In this document: in pieces, positions 37,321 to 48,965 of the stretch | How positions within the stretch are numbered: the first letter of the stretch is position 1 | Layout of the letters: each line of letters begins with the position of its first letter | Origin: Epichloe hybrida | Lineage: Eukaryota > Ascomycota > Sordariomycetes > Hypocreales > Clavicipitaceae | NCBI GenBank assembly: GCA_019022495.1 | Contig: JAFEKR010000002.1 | Span: 2,046,001-2,110,000 of the forward strand | DNA: 64,000 nucleotides | Direction: 5' to 3' | Translations under genes and position numbers: made by a program | The notes under the pieces: generated by a model | Databases searched by the model: none | The model's input: the letters and a program-made list of their open reading frames with translations, nothing else | Told to the model about the DNA's origin: nothing

Positions 37321-38797
37321 TTTATCGGATGTTGTGTGTATAGTGAGTGTCCAGAGGATAGAGACACAGAGAGCGCCGCAAGGCTCCAAGGAAATAGAAA
37401 AAGAAACCAAATAAGGAGAACTAATCAGACGTCAAGACAATTTTCAAAATAACCATCTACTGAATAATGGCCTGCTTTCGGTAGTAGATCCAGAGGTGGC
37501 GATGCGAACAGCCGCGTCAGGACTTTCTGTTCGACGTCGATGCTGTCGACGAGACAGATTTGAACGCGCCACGATCGACTACCTGGGTGGGCAGTTGGGT
37601 AGTTGGGTGAGCGCAAGCAAAGGTGGTTAACCAGATGGTGGGGCAGCGCTCGCAAATACACACATGTACGGTCCGTACTCCGTAGACATGTAGACCATGT
37701 AGACCCGTTGACCTGAAGGGAGCAACGGGGACTTATTATAGCTCGCTCGCTCGTCGGGGGCACTTCTGGGCCTTTGAAAAAGTATCAAGTGCCGCTCACA
37801 GCGGGGCACCAGGGACTGGATCCAGCTGCCGCTGTGGCCACTCATCAAAGTGCACTGGGGCCGGAGGTTGTTATTACTTGTTAGTGCACCAAGCTGCCTC
37901 GCGGTCCTCCTGCCTGGCCAGAACCTCAGGTTCATGCTCCAGTCTTTGTGCACGTGCCAGCGGGTCCTCCATGTTAAAACAACAGAAAAAAAAAAATTAT
38001 GCCATCTTGTTTTCCTGTTTCTTTCTTCCCAACGTGTAGCCTTGAGGTTCCATGAGCTCTAGAGCCTCGCCTCCGCGCCAGCGAGCCAAATTTGCTCACG
38101 AAATTACCCCGTCATGCCTGGTTTGGCTTTGGTAAGGTAAGAACCGCACCACCTGCACGCCATTTCCCTTTTCAATGATGAGATACGTTGTCGCCCCAGT
38201 CTGAGGAGGTTCGACAAGCCTCTTTGCTGACACGACACGTCTTATGCCAATTAGACACTACTGATCCTATACCACACCTTAGATGCATGTTTGATTTCTT
38301 TTATCGATGCATTTGAAGCTAACAAAAGCTTCAGTCCGTTGAGATACCGAACCCCACGGACTGCTGTGATGCCTTTGCGCTATCTGGTACTATCAAATAC
38401 CGATCAACCATGACGGAGAGATGTCGATAGCCTGAGCACAACACTCAAAATCGCGTGCATTGGATAACCTCTGCGACGCGGGCAGGCTGACCTTGCCTTG
38501 ACGTAGGCTTATTGCATCGTCCTAACTCGACAGGTGTCCTGCCTAGCTGTTGACGATTGACGAGGTAAGAAGAGTCTCGTTGTGCTTGTGATAACGTACC
38601 GTGATATGTTTGCTATGATGAAGAAACTTACATTCCATGCTAATACCGAACGCAAGAATGTGGAGTAAATTAAGAGCTTTTCATCTTTCGACTGACTGCA
38701 AACCTTCCTTGTTCCATGTTTTCAACATGCTTTGTTTTCTATGGAGTCCAAGCTAACACACCGTTGAAAGTCGCAGATGATGCTCTCCTCTCCGCTC
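37321..38797. other. Intergenic, no gene seen
   Basis: Contains the 5' side of NC2-beta and the 3' side of the dehydrogenase gene. Short frames on both strands (for example 37425-37763 and 37627-37953 on the reverse strand) overlap each other and carry no motif. A TACTCCGTA half-palindrome is at 37676-37684. No RNA gene is evident. Confidence 0.55.
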
Positions 38798-39825
38798 CTA
38801 CTCTTGATACGAAGCCAATTCCGGTGAGTTCCATCTGGCCGTCGTGTTAGTGATGCATACAAAATCGAGTTGGAATTCAACGTACGACAAATTGTGGCCG
38901 CTCAAATCTTTATTGGGACGAGCCACGAATCTTGCAATTACATTGCCAGGTTGCTCAGGCTTAAGTAGTTGACCTCGCTCGAACGCGTCGATGAAAGTGT
39001 CGTACTGCGTCCTGTCCATGGAGTCCTGCCCAGACGAGCGAATCTGACCCTGCATGTCTGTATCAACCCGACCGGGTTCCACTGCGACGCTGGTAATATC
39101 CTTCTCTTCAAATGCCAGATGTGTAGATAGGGAATTCAGGGCTGCCTTGGATGACCCGTAAGCACTCCAGCCCTGGTAGGCGCGCCTGGCTGCTCCAGAT
39201 GACACCCACAGGATGCAGCCCTTGGTTTTGCGAATCTCGGGAATTGCGGCTTGGGCCTGGATGAGATTGGCAGCGCTTAGTAATTGACAGAAATAATAAG
39301 AATACAAAAGTAATGAGAGTTATCATGATGTCTAATCGCAACCATACCATGGCCAAACAACTGAAGACGTTGACGTCATAAAGGGTTTTGAAAGCGTCGA
39401 TCGAAGTCTTTTCAAACTTTTCCGACACCAGAAGTCCGTGGTTGAGCACAAGACCATCCAGTTGACCAAATGCTTCGACGGCCAAGTGGGTCAGCTTTCC
39501 TGGCATCTACTCCGTTGTGATTACCAGTCAGCGTCCATGTGCTTGTGAGCAAGCTGTCAATGTCATATCTGGAGCAACCCTTGGAGGCCGCTGCTCAACA
39601 TCTTAGTTGGAGTCACGGAGATGGATGGGGAGACGACACCTCTGAATCGGTCATGTCACCTGCTATATATTCGACTTGTCCAGGATGGGCCCTTTTCAGA
39701 GATTCCAATGGTTCGGCTGAGCGAGCAGCCAGGACGAGCTTATGCGATTGACTGAGAAGGAACTTGGTGATGGCTGCGCCGAGGCCTTTGCTGGCCCCGG
39801 TGACAATGATGACCTTGTGTGGCAT
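38798..39825 (-). CDS. Short-chain dehydrogenase/reductase
   Basis: Four exons give 250 residues: 39825-39640, 39506-39348, 39256-38886 and 38834-38798. The cofactor motif TGASKGLG is at residues 9-16, NHG (the NAG position) at 84-86, the catalytic Ser in WVSSGA at about 134, and YGSSK (Tyr148, Lys152) follows. AARSAEPL after the second strand, with Arg, suggests NADPH. The last intron (38885-38835, 51 nt) has no in-frame stop, so it is easily read as coding, but it has GTACGT, CACTAAC and CAG signals. Removing it restores LSWNSPELASYQE, the usual end for this subgroup. It resembles fungal relatives of yeast Irc24/YIR035C-type reductases. The substrate is unknown. Confidence 0.85.
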
Positions 39826-40113
39826 GGTTTGGAAAACTGCCTGGTGTTGAGTCGCGGGTGCAAGTGCGAGATGAAGAGTGTTGTGGGAAAAGGTCAAGAC
39901 TTTCGCTTTCGCTGCCCATCTCATCTCACGGTGATGTGATGACTTCCATCCGCGGATGTGCCGATGGCGGGGTACGAACGACGCACATTCACTCGTAAAA
40001 TTCTCATTGACGACAAAAAGCTTGGCACGCCCCGTTGCGGACAGCAGTTTCAAACAAGGACCCTGATGGCCTCTCCCAGTTGTCCACAGCTTGGTCAAAT
40101 TGAGAAAGCTGCT

Positions 40114-41139
40114 TCATAGCAAGACCTTTCGCAATCGTGAGATGTCCTCCGAGCTGGCCATACAACAGCCTCCAACTACGATCTGCTTCCATTGTCCACG
40201 CGACTCTGTCCCTCTCACAGCCCCGGCGAGCTGCTCTTCCCAGGGCACTCTCTTCACGTCCTTGGTATCGCCTGGGCCTTCCCACTTCTGCGTAGTAGTA
40301 TTGTATACTTGACCATTCGTTCCATCAGGATACAAGACCAATGCCGGCCACTCCTTTACAAGTCCCTGACGAACCATGTCTCGCATAGTCGTCTCGTATC
40401 TCTTCAGTGTCGAGGGCAATTTCCACACCTTGGTGCAGTTGATGCCCACGCCCCAGGGTACTGACCTGGCCAGGCTCGAGTCCAACATTGCCCGCAGTGC
40501 CTCCTCTATGGTTTCGCCAGTCGGAAGAGCCTCGTCATCACCGGGATAGAGACAAGACATCCAGAAAGGAAGCCCCGACAGTTCCGACACCGAATCAAGA
40601 GCTCTGCGCATGGCGACTATCTCGTCCACGCGCGGAATGGTCTCCATCGCCATGTAGGCCACCCGAGAGGATATGCTCGGTACTTGAGCGAACAAGGCCA
40701 ACCTCTCGCGATGCCACTGATACAGCGCATTCTGCGAACCATGCTCGCCGTCGTATATGCCGCTGTACTCTTGACTGGGAATCATGCAGGCGCCATAGGG
40801 ACCGAGACTCAGCGCAACAGAGCCATGGTGCTGTCGCGTGGCGCTTTCCGCAATGGCGATTGCCTTTTCTAGGAATCGGGGGATTTCGCTGGTTATGATT
40901 CCTGCGAGAAACGCGTCGCTTTTGCTATCGTTGAAGCCCTTGATGGAGACTTGGTACGTTGCCGTGAGGAGAAGATCGACGGGGACTCGCCCGAAATCGG
41001 ATTGGCAGTGTAGAAGGGTTTCGGGGTCAGACACGAGCAGGTCGCTTGACCAGAGGGGCGTGGATGAGCCAAATGTGGTCTTGTACTTTTGTTCCAGGGA
41101 AGTACCGAGTCCACCGTCCAGAATGAGGATGGGCGCCAT
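40114..41139 (-). CDS. Homocysteine S-methyltransferase
   Basis: Single exon, 341 residues. It opens with LILDGGLGTSLE, the family start. The three zinc-binding Cys are in GINC (Cys235) and GGCC (Cys325, Cys326), which hold and activate the homocysteine thiol. ETIPRVDE and LYPDG match the TIM-barrel core. Enzymes of this type (yeast Mht1 and Sam4) make methionine from homocysteine using S-methylmethionine or S-adenosylmethionine, in the cytosol. It lies 288 bp upstream of the dehydrogenase on the same strand; the two have separate promoters as far as can be seen. A T-rich tract lies just before the start, at about 41,141-41,175. Confidence 0.92.
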   Translation of the reverse strand: MAPILILDGGLGTSLEQKYKTTFGSSTPLWSSDLLVSDPETLLHCQSDFGRVPVDLLLTATYQVSIKGFNDSKSDAFLAGIITSEIPRFLEKAIAIAESATRQHHGSVALSLGPYGACMIPSQEYSGIYDGEHGSQNALYQWHRERLALFAQVPSISSRVAYMAMETIPRVDEIVAMRRALDSVSELSGLPFWMSCLYPGDDEALPTGETIEEALRAMLDSSLARSVPWGVGINCTKVWKLPSTLKRYETTMRDMVRQGLVKEWPALVLYPDGTNGQVYNTTTQKWEGPGDTKDVKRVPWEEQLAGAVRGTESRGQWKQIVVGGCCMASSEDISRLRKVLL

Positions 41140-42137
41140 GGCTTTTTGTGTTTTTTTTTTTGTTTTTTTCTTTTGTTGGCGCAGTTGACGAGTTTGCCAT
41201 CTTAATATCGTGGGTTATTATTGCGCCATTCTTGTGTCCCTGGGAACGCCCCACTGATGCGCTGTTGCAGCAGTTGGCACCAGCCAGTGGAGGCTCATTG
41301 CGCTCATTGCGCTCATTGACGGCATGAAGGGTTTCGGCGGGGAAATTCATGACGAGTGAGCGGATCAGTGGTCACTGGTGGGAATGGCGGCGAGACCGGC
41401 AGCGTTGATTGAGAAATGCATGTTGGTGAGACTCAAGGACGAATGCATTTTTCTTTCCTTTTTCGGATGTGAAACCACTGATTGAGATGGTAGAGTTGAA
41501 TGTGCTGTCGGGGATAGCCTTCAAGAAATCGCCATGATTTGGGAAGCTCATCTACAGCTCTTGATGAATATGACTTCGCTCGTTCAACAGAATGCCCTGC
41601 TCGTAGCTGCAAGGCAAATGAAATGCCTACTACTCCGTACAGGTACTGCCGTTTGAGGTTCTCGAAATCCGTGGAAAGTAAGCCTCATGTCAAACAGAAC
41701 ACTCTTTCATTGTATTCGGTGGCTTCGTGTTGAAAAAAAAAAAAAAACTCCGTCCTGGTTCTCAAAAGGGAAGTAAACTCCGTAATATCCGATGGAATGG
41801 GCTCTCCCAAGCGGGCGCAAGAGTGGGGGTTAGGGAACCTGATCGGAAGACGGAGAAGAAGGCAGATTATAAATCGAGGACCTGAATGGGGTTGCATCAT
41901 TTTTTTTTCAATGGATGGGATTGGCAGTTACGGCAGTAGATGACGTTTTCGCTACCCACGAATGAAGTCATAGCTCCCTGTTTCGTCAATTCTTTTCTAT
42001 TTAAAAAACCACATTTGCATCTCAACATGCTCTTGACTAACAACCCGCCCGTCCTATTCTAATTCTTTTCCTGTCTTGCTTGATACAACTCTGTCTCAAC
42101 TGCAATAAATAATCGACTGAATAAGAACATTTGCACA
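41140..42137. other. Divergent intergenic region
   Basis: This gap separates two divergent genes and must hold both promoters. It has T- and A-runs (41,150-41,175 and 41,734-41,747), three CTCATTGCG-like units near 41,292-41,320, and a TACTCCGTA half-site at 41631-41640. No gene is supported. Confidence 0.6.
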
Positions 42138-43253
42138 ATGACCGCCAACAAGACCTTAGTCTTCAAGAAGGTGCCCAAGGGGTTCCCCGTCGCCGGCGAG
42201 CATCTCGTCGTGGAGAATCGCGACATCGATCTCAACGACATTCCCAAGGGCGGCCTCGTCGTTCAAGTCCAGTACGCCTCGTTCGATCCTTACCTGCGTC
42301 CCAAGATGCGCGACCCCAGCATCGAGTCATACTCGCCGGCTTTCCAGCCCGACGAGCCCATTGTCAACGACACCGTCGCCAAGGTCTTGAAGAGCGACAA
42401 CCCCGACTTCAAAGAGGGCGACATGGTCAAGTCTTTCGGACCCATCGCCGAGTATGCCGCCATTCCTGACCCCAAGGCTCAGCGTGTGTTGAAGATCCAG
42501 AACCCCCACGGCTTGGACTGGGCCGTCTTCACTGGCGCATTGGGCATGCCCGGCCTGACTGCGTGGTCCAGTCTGTACGAGATTGGCAAGCCCAAGAAGG
42601 GCGAAACCATCTTCGTCAGCTCTGCTGCCGGCGCCGTCGGTCAGATCGTTGGCCAGATTGCCAAGAAGGAGGGCTTGACCGTCATTGGGTCAGTTGGATC
42701 CGAAGAGAAGCTTGACTTCATCACCAAGGAGCTTGGTTTCGATGCCGGCTTCAATTACAAGAAAGAGTCCCCCGAAGAGGGCTTGAAGCGCCTGGCTCCC
42801 GACGGCATCGACATCTACTACGAGAACGTCGGCGGTGAGCATTTGGAAGCCGCCCTCAACCACCTCAACGTCCACGGAAGAATTGTTTGCTGCGGAATGG
42901 TACGTATTCAACCCGAATATTTTTTTTCTAGTCTCCTTCTTTCCTTGTCGTAAAAGAGTGCTGACGCCATCGACCAGATCAGCCAGTACAACAACTCGGG
43001 CGAGGCACATGGCGTCCGAAACCTCATGAACGTCGTCGGCAAGCAGCTCACCATTCGAGGTTTCATCGTCGCCAACCCCGCATTCGGTCCGGCTTATTAC
43101 CGAGAGCACCAGGAGAAGCTGCAGCAGTGGTTGGCAGATGGCAGCTTCAAGGCCAAGATGCACTTCACCGAGGGCATCGACCAGGCTGCCGAAGGCTTGA
43201 TAGGCATCTTCGAGGGCAAGAATTTTGGCAAGGCTGTTTTGCGCATCAGATAG
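42138..43253 (+). CDS. Medium-chain NADP-dependent reductase (prostaglandin reductase/curcumin reductase type)
   Basis: Two exons (42138-42899 and 42978-43253) give 345 residues, the usual length. The N-terminal segment with YASFDPYLRPKM and the cofactor motif SSAAGAVGQIVGQIAK (residues 161-176) place it in the zinc-free leukotriene B4 dehydrogenase/CurA branch of the MDR superfamily. VGSEEKLDF and YYENVGGEHLEAAL are further family blocks. The 78-nt intron lies within the C-terminal half, after VCCGM. Such enzymes reduce the double bond of enones and alkenals with NADPH. A detoxification role is likely; the substrate cannot be told. The ATG context (CACAATGACC) is good. Confidence 0.92.
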
Positions 43254-45562
43254 ACCGGGAATGAACAAAAGAATCCATCGGGCAGGCTCGGTTAAGAATG
43301 GTTGGCTTGGTATAAGACTGAAATGAGATATGATTGACTATTCCGGATATCGATTGTCCTGCGTCTGGTCCGTGGTGTGGTTCGATCCGCGGGCATGCCG
43401 CGAATTCCATGTAAAGTGATTTGGCTGTGATATCCTGAAAGCAAAGCTGTAAGCTTAACCACGTGTCATCTTTAGGACTAGCAACTCGCGGGACATTGAC
43501 CCTCTTTGACAAGGAACAAAAGTTGTTCGGCATTGGCACAAGTCTGGCTGATGCCTCCATGGTCTCGCCGCCAGCCTCGTCTTTCGAACTCGGCCCAGTG
43601 TATCTTTTCTACTCCATTGTGAAAATGTCTGGGTCACATCCGTGGCTGCAAATCCCCTCTACCATCGGAGTTGCTGGAGCACTCCCGTGGCCTAGTCGCC
43701 GTCTTCATCGCCTGCTCCGCTACTGGAACCTTTCATCTTCAGTATTTGAAAGCTCATCGAGCTCGAATCCGAATCTAATCCTGGACTGCGAGACGATACA
43801 AAGGGAGGACGCGACCGCCGAGCATTCATGGGTGCAAGAGGACACCAACCAACTCCAGGCCATGGGCCAATTCATGGAATTGCCATGTGACGGGCTGAGT
43901 TTTGACGAAGCTCAAATAGAAACCTGGTGATGATGTAACGAGCAGAAGCGTATCGAAGTATGGTACCGACGTCACGTACGTTGACTGTCGTGCGTGTCAC
44001 GATGTCGTCCCGCCAAAGTACGATATACACCTCGTTGAGTGAGTGCATCGTGCTCAAGACCATGAACCTCCACCGCACAGTCACTTTCCGTTATCATGCG
44101 GCCAAAATGCCCCGGTGCGACCCTGTGTGACCGCGAAATTTGCGTTTTTCATCTACCTTGAATAAAGACAAGGGCTTTTGTTTCCTCGACCACGTCCGGA
44201 GTTGAGCTCCGGAATAACCGCTCCTTTGAGTTACTAATACTTCGATGACCTCTTCAGCGTGGAGGTAATGACAGGGATCGTCCGATCCATTGCGTGCATC
44301 TCAGATGGAGATTGAAGCGGGAGATCGACCTGGGTGATGGATCGCCAACTTTCAAAATCGGACAACTCTTGGGGTCCTGTGGATTAGGTCAACAAGCAAG
44401 CCATTTTATTGTCTGTGACGTGGGTCGACGCGGCGACCGGGAGGCTTGTCGAAGTGACTTCACCGTTTTCCCCTTTCCTGCACGGCCTGTGGTGTAAACA
44501 GGGGCTTTCAGCGTGAATCCTGGTGTCAACCATGTCTCCAGGTAATTTGAAGCATTCATCAGCGATCGGGGCGCGCAACGGCATACGGAATTAGTCATGC
44601 ACATATTACATAAGCCTATGTGCTTGATAATAATAAACACGCCCTTTTTGTGAACGGCCCGGGGCCCCCGTCGGAGGAAATGGCAAAAGGGCCTGGCGTT
44701 GGCGTTGGCGTTGATAGGCTAATCCCACGGAGTAATCCGCTTTTATTTGCTAATTGATAATTGATCCCGTGTTTCACGTGCCACAGTGCGTGTTGAGCGC
44801 ATGTAATATGTGCACAGCCTCCACGACGGTTGTAGCTGCCCGGGATACATCGCGTATGTAGTACGGACTACTCCGTACTTTGATAGTATTAGGCATCTTG
44901 AAGGAGCTGTGCTGGGAAGCAATGAGGGTTGATTCCGCTAGACTCGTTCTTGGAGGCTTCTTTCTTCTGTTGCCACGACGGCGTACGAATTAGTTCCGGC
45001 CTCTGGCAGGATGGTTGGCTGCTCTTGCTACTCGCAAGACTGTGACTGTGCTTGGAGGAATAACCAGTACCTCCCTCGTATGTACTCCGTACACCGTACG
45101 ATTCTCGAAATCCTCCGCCTCGAGGCTGAGCCAACTACTTACTGACTGAGGTGGGGGCGGGGCATCTCATGAGAGGTCGGGGTCAGCCTCTTGGCTGGCC
45201 CAGAAGTTTCTGCTACACGCGCCTCGTCATGGACTCCGGAACGCACGACCCCTTCCTTGACTTGCTGCCATCTGCGACTCTGCTGGACTATTCTCGTGGG
45301 ACGGAGTTTCAGCTTGCCTCCTGAGTCCTGAGGTAAGGCTGAAGATCCGAGGTTGAGTCAGCCGAGCGCAAGACATCAGTCGCGCGACAACTTCTATCTT
45401 CCATCCTAATCCATTCCTTTGCTTTCCTAAGCAGATCCATTCTTATTCCATCATTGCCCATCTCTAAGTCCATCATCTCGAGCAGACCAGACCGATTTTC
45501 CAACATCGCTGAAGCGTCTTTACGAGTATCCTCCCCTCTCATCGGCTAGCAGCGCGATCGTC
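43254..45562. other. Long intergenic region, no convincing gene
   Basis: A frame at 43463-43930 stays open for 155 codons but begins with GTG; its first ATG is at 43558. It has no motif and unremarkable codon use, so I do not call it. Half-palindromes lie at 44861-44878 and 45083-45091. The last 250 bp are pyrimidine-rich and probably form the metacaspase leader. Confidence 0.5.
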
Positions 45563-47088
45563 ATGTCCGGATATCCAGGTCAGGGCCATTACGGCGCCCA
45601 GCAGCACTCTGGCGGAGGTGGCGGCTTCCCTCCAGGTCAAGGTCCTGGGTTCGGCTATGGCTATGGAAACTACGGCGGCCCGCCTCAAGGCCCTCCTCAG
45701 GAAAACTATGGTCCGCCCCAGGGTAATTATGGTCCGCCTCAGGGGAACTACGGTCCTCCCCAGAAAAACTACGGACAGCCACCTCCCGGAAACTACGGTC
45801 CTCCCCAGGGCAATTATGGCCCTCGTCCGCCTTCCGGTCCTCCACCTCCCGGCTATGGCCATAGTCCGCAGCCTCAGTATGCCCGTCCTCCTCCGGCCGA
45901 GGGCAATTATGCCATGCGAGCCCAGGCCGGACCTCCACCTCCCACAGCCCCTCAGCAGTTCGGTCATGGTGCTCCTCAGGGATACACTTTCCAGTACTCC
46001 AATTGTACTGGTAGACGAAAGGCTTTGCTCATTGGTATCAACTACTTTGGCCAAAAGGGAGAGCTCCGAGGCTGCATAAACGACGTGCACAATGTCTCAC
46101 AGTTCCTAATTGCACGATATGGCTATAAACGAGAAGATATGGTCATCCTGACGGACGATCAACAGAATCCCGTCATGCGCCCTACAAAAGACAATATGCT
46201 CCGCGCTATGGGTTGGCTCGTCAAGGATGCCCGACCCAACGACTCTTTGTTCTTTCATTTTTCTGGTGAGCAACAGTTGGGGTCGGACAATGAGTTTACG
46301 CTGACAGTTGATAGGTCACGGTGGTCAGACTGAAGATCTGGATGGGGATGAAGATGACGGCTACGATGAAGTCATCTATCCTGTTGACCATCAGCAAGTT
46401 GGACATATCGTTGACGATGAACTCCACTTTCGCTTAGTAAGGCCTCTCCGGCCAGGTGTTCGACTAACTGCCATCTTTGATTCTTGCCACTCAGCAACTG
46501 CAATGGACCTGCCATATGTCTACTCAACCAAAGGCGTCTTGAAGGAACCCAATTTGGCAAAGGAAGCTGGCCAAGGTTTGCTCAGTGCGCTTGGTTCCTA
46601 CGCTCGTGGTGACATTGCTGGCGTTGCCAGTACCATGTTGAGTTTCGCCAAGACGGCTTTCAAGGGCGACGGTGCCTACAACAAGACCAAGGATACACGG
46701 ACATCCCCTGCAGACGTCATCATGTGGTCCGGTAGCAAGGATGACCAGACTTCGTGAGTGCCCTGCCCTTCCCGTCGTCCACAAGCTTGTTCTTTCATAT
46801 CACAGGCTAAAGAAATGTGTTTGTCAGTGCCGATGCTACGATCGCCAATCAAGCCACTGGTGCTATGTCGTGGGCTTTCATCACAGCTTTGACACAAAAA
46901 CCCCAACAGAGCTATGTGGAACTCCTCAATAGCATTCGAGACGTCCTTGCGTCAAAGTACACACAGAAGCCTCAGCTGTCGTGTAGTCATCCCCTGGGTA
47001 TGTCGACTGAAATTTGTTCGCTCTTGACTTGTCCGAGAGCAGATTGTTAATGTTCCTTCTAGACACCAATCTACTTTTTGTGATGTAA
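45563..47088 (+). CDS. MCA1: Type I metacaspase
   Basis: Four exons (45563-46265, 46315-46753, 46828-46997 and 47063-47088) give 445 residues. The first 145 residues are a Pro/Gly/Tyr/Gln-rich prodomain with repeats of NYGPPQG, a prion-like low-complexity region. The p20 part begins [15 protein letters not shown]. The catalytic His is His236 in FSGHGGQ, split by the first intron, and the catalytic Cys is Cys292 in DSCHSAT. The p10 part ends [15 protein letters not shown], whose last nine residues come from a 26-nt final exon. Metacaspases cut after Arg or Lys, are calcium-dependent, and act in protein quality control and cell death. All introns are 49-74 nt. Confidence 0.95.
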
Positions 47089-47567
47089 AATTTGTATGGA
47101 GCTGGTTTATCGAATCTTAATACGCTGCTTGTCTTATTATAACCAGGTTCTGGCTGCGGAAGTGATGACTGAATGACGTACGTAGGTTTCAACCCTACAA
47201 AACAATAGTCTTTCTTCTACTTTTCGTGAGACGTTATCTTCTGGTGAAGGCGACACTCGCTCTTGATGCACCACAGGGTGGTTTTCTCTGCTTCATGTTG
47301 TCCGACTACGCGTTCCTTCTGATGGACTGCCACCTGTAACGATGGATCATTGGTTATGGGATAATTGGTGCTTGTATTCTCAAGAGTTTCTCCATCCTAG
47401 GCTCCTCATATCAATAATCCCCTTGTCTCTGCCATCCATCACGTGACCTCCGCACAACCCCTTTTCTATATCTTCCGCACAGAACCTCACTTTTCAGCCC
47501 CTTTTCCTTCCTTTGCTTCGATATACTATAATAGCAATAAGACAATCACTATTCTTTGGTCTCAACC

Positions 47568-47732
47568 ATTTGATCCTGCTAGTAGGTGTCCTGTTTTCGA
47601 GATCTAGCCGTCTGTTGCGATTAGTCTTATAGTTAATTACTTCAAATAGCTAAATAATCTTATCCCTACCTTTTAGCGTAGGAAGACAAGCTCCCTGTTA
47701 GTATTACAGAATACCTGCTAGCAGGATCAAAT
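47568..47732. repeat. Inverted repeat pair, 27 bp with 3 transitions, spanning 165 bp
   Basis: Left arm ATTTGATCCTGCTAGTAGG (from 47568) and right arm, reverse-complemented, ATTTGATCCTGCTAGCAGG (from 47732). Beyond these, GTGTCCTGT pairs with GTATTCTGT. All three mismatches are C/T or G/A. The size fits a tiny MITE or a deletion relic. Confidence 0.65.
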
Positions 47733-48817
47733 ATTTTAGACTAAAGAGTAGTAATCGTGTTATTCTATTCTAGTCTGTAAAAGAAAGGAAGGAGAAGGGG
47801 GCTATATATATCTAATAAAGTGGTATGAGATGCAAGAATTATAGGAGGTTACTTGTTTGAAGTTTTGCGCGAAAAGATATGTCTTCTGTTTTAGGCCTAG
47901 TTATTACTGTATTATTAAAAAATCACCACTGCATGTTTACGTGTTAACGCAACTACGCATAGCTAACCTCTGTGGAAGCATGCAGACGGAGGCAAAGAGT
48001 AATTAGAAGAGAAGATAATGACGTAAGATTACTATCTAGGAATTCGGAATCTAGGAAGGAAAAGGGAGCTTATTAGAAGCTTTAAATCTATTAATTAGTG
48101 ATTCTAGGTCTTTAAACGAAGCTTACAACAAGATCCTTATGGCTGCCCGAATTTATCAGCATAATAGGCGCAGGGAAAGCGTCGGAATCTGCCCGGGCTA
48201 ACTATTATCCGCTTTTTTTTTTACTAACTGGCCTGATTTGACTGATTAACTGGCTGAATGACTGACCGATTTGACGATTTGACTGACTAACCTGCCCCCC
48301 CCTTTAAAACCAGGCGTTTTAGAGAGGTAAAAAAAAAAAAAGTCTTAACTAGTCGCTAAAGAGTATTTCGCATCTAACTAATTAGAAGAGATATCTCTAT
48401 AGGGCGGCCTTATTTTAATAAAGGGAAAGCGGGAGGCTTCGCTCTACTCTCTTGCCTTCGCCTTGAAGCTACATCGTCAAACGAAGAGAGGATGACGAGG
48501 CTGATGCCTGAGGCTGCGATGTGAGGCTGTGAATATCCTCAACAACCTCCACAGATTACTCCAATCGGGGAAGGATTGACAGCGCAGGCGCCCGTGTGTA
48601 ATAGTAGACAGTGGCAGGAATGAAACATGAGCCAATCCCGGGCTCTGGTTTTGGCACCCTGGACGCACCAAAGCATCTTGCAGGAGAGGGAGATGCACTG
48701 TCAGCCTACGGGTACTGGCAGGCACCCAAGCGTGAGATTCGTTACCCGACTTACTGGATGGCGGCGAATTGTTTGCTCCCCCCTGTCTGATGCATCCAAC
48801 GATGGGATACTGGTGTT

Positions 48818-48857
48818 GGCCCTTTTGGCCCTTTTGGCCCTTTTGGCCCTTTTGGCC
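48818..48857. repeat. Four 10-bp units (GGCCCTTTTG)
   Basis: Perfect tandem repeat GGCCCTTTTG x4 ending in GGCC, 108 bp before the NLR start codon. It lies in the promoter or leader of that gene. Confidence 0.85.
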
Positions 48858-48965
48858 GGTACTGATATCTCCTCACCGAGGCCCTCACTGAGGCCATGTC
48901 GAAACGTTTATGAAGAAGCCGGCCTTGAAGCTCCTTGGTGAAGCCAAACAAACTGCAGAATCACC

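Larger units (their letters stand above)
47089..48965. other. Intergenic region with an AT-rich, repeat-bearing island
   Basis: From about 47,530 to 48,420 the A+T content rises and stops crowd all frames. An imperfect 27-bp inverted repeat (47568-47594 and 47706-47732) and a degenerate TGACTGATT-type tract near 48,230-48,290 lie within it. This is probably a small decayed transposon. Past 48,440 normal composition returns; no gene is supported there before the NLR start. Confidence 0.5.

Noticed and set aside
43463..43930. 155-codon + strand frame after the reductase gene
   Set aside because: Starts with GTG, first ATG at codon 33, Ser/Pro-rich without motif. Insufficient to call a gene.
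45539..46090. 183-codon reverse-strand frame over the metacaspase prodomain
   Set aside because: Antisense shadow of the Pro/Gly-rich repeats; the + strand is the real frame by its catalytic motifs.
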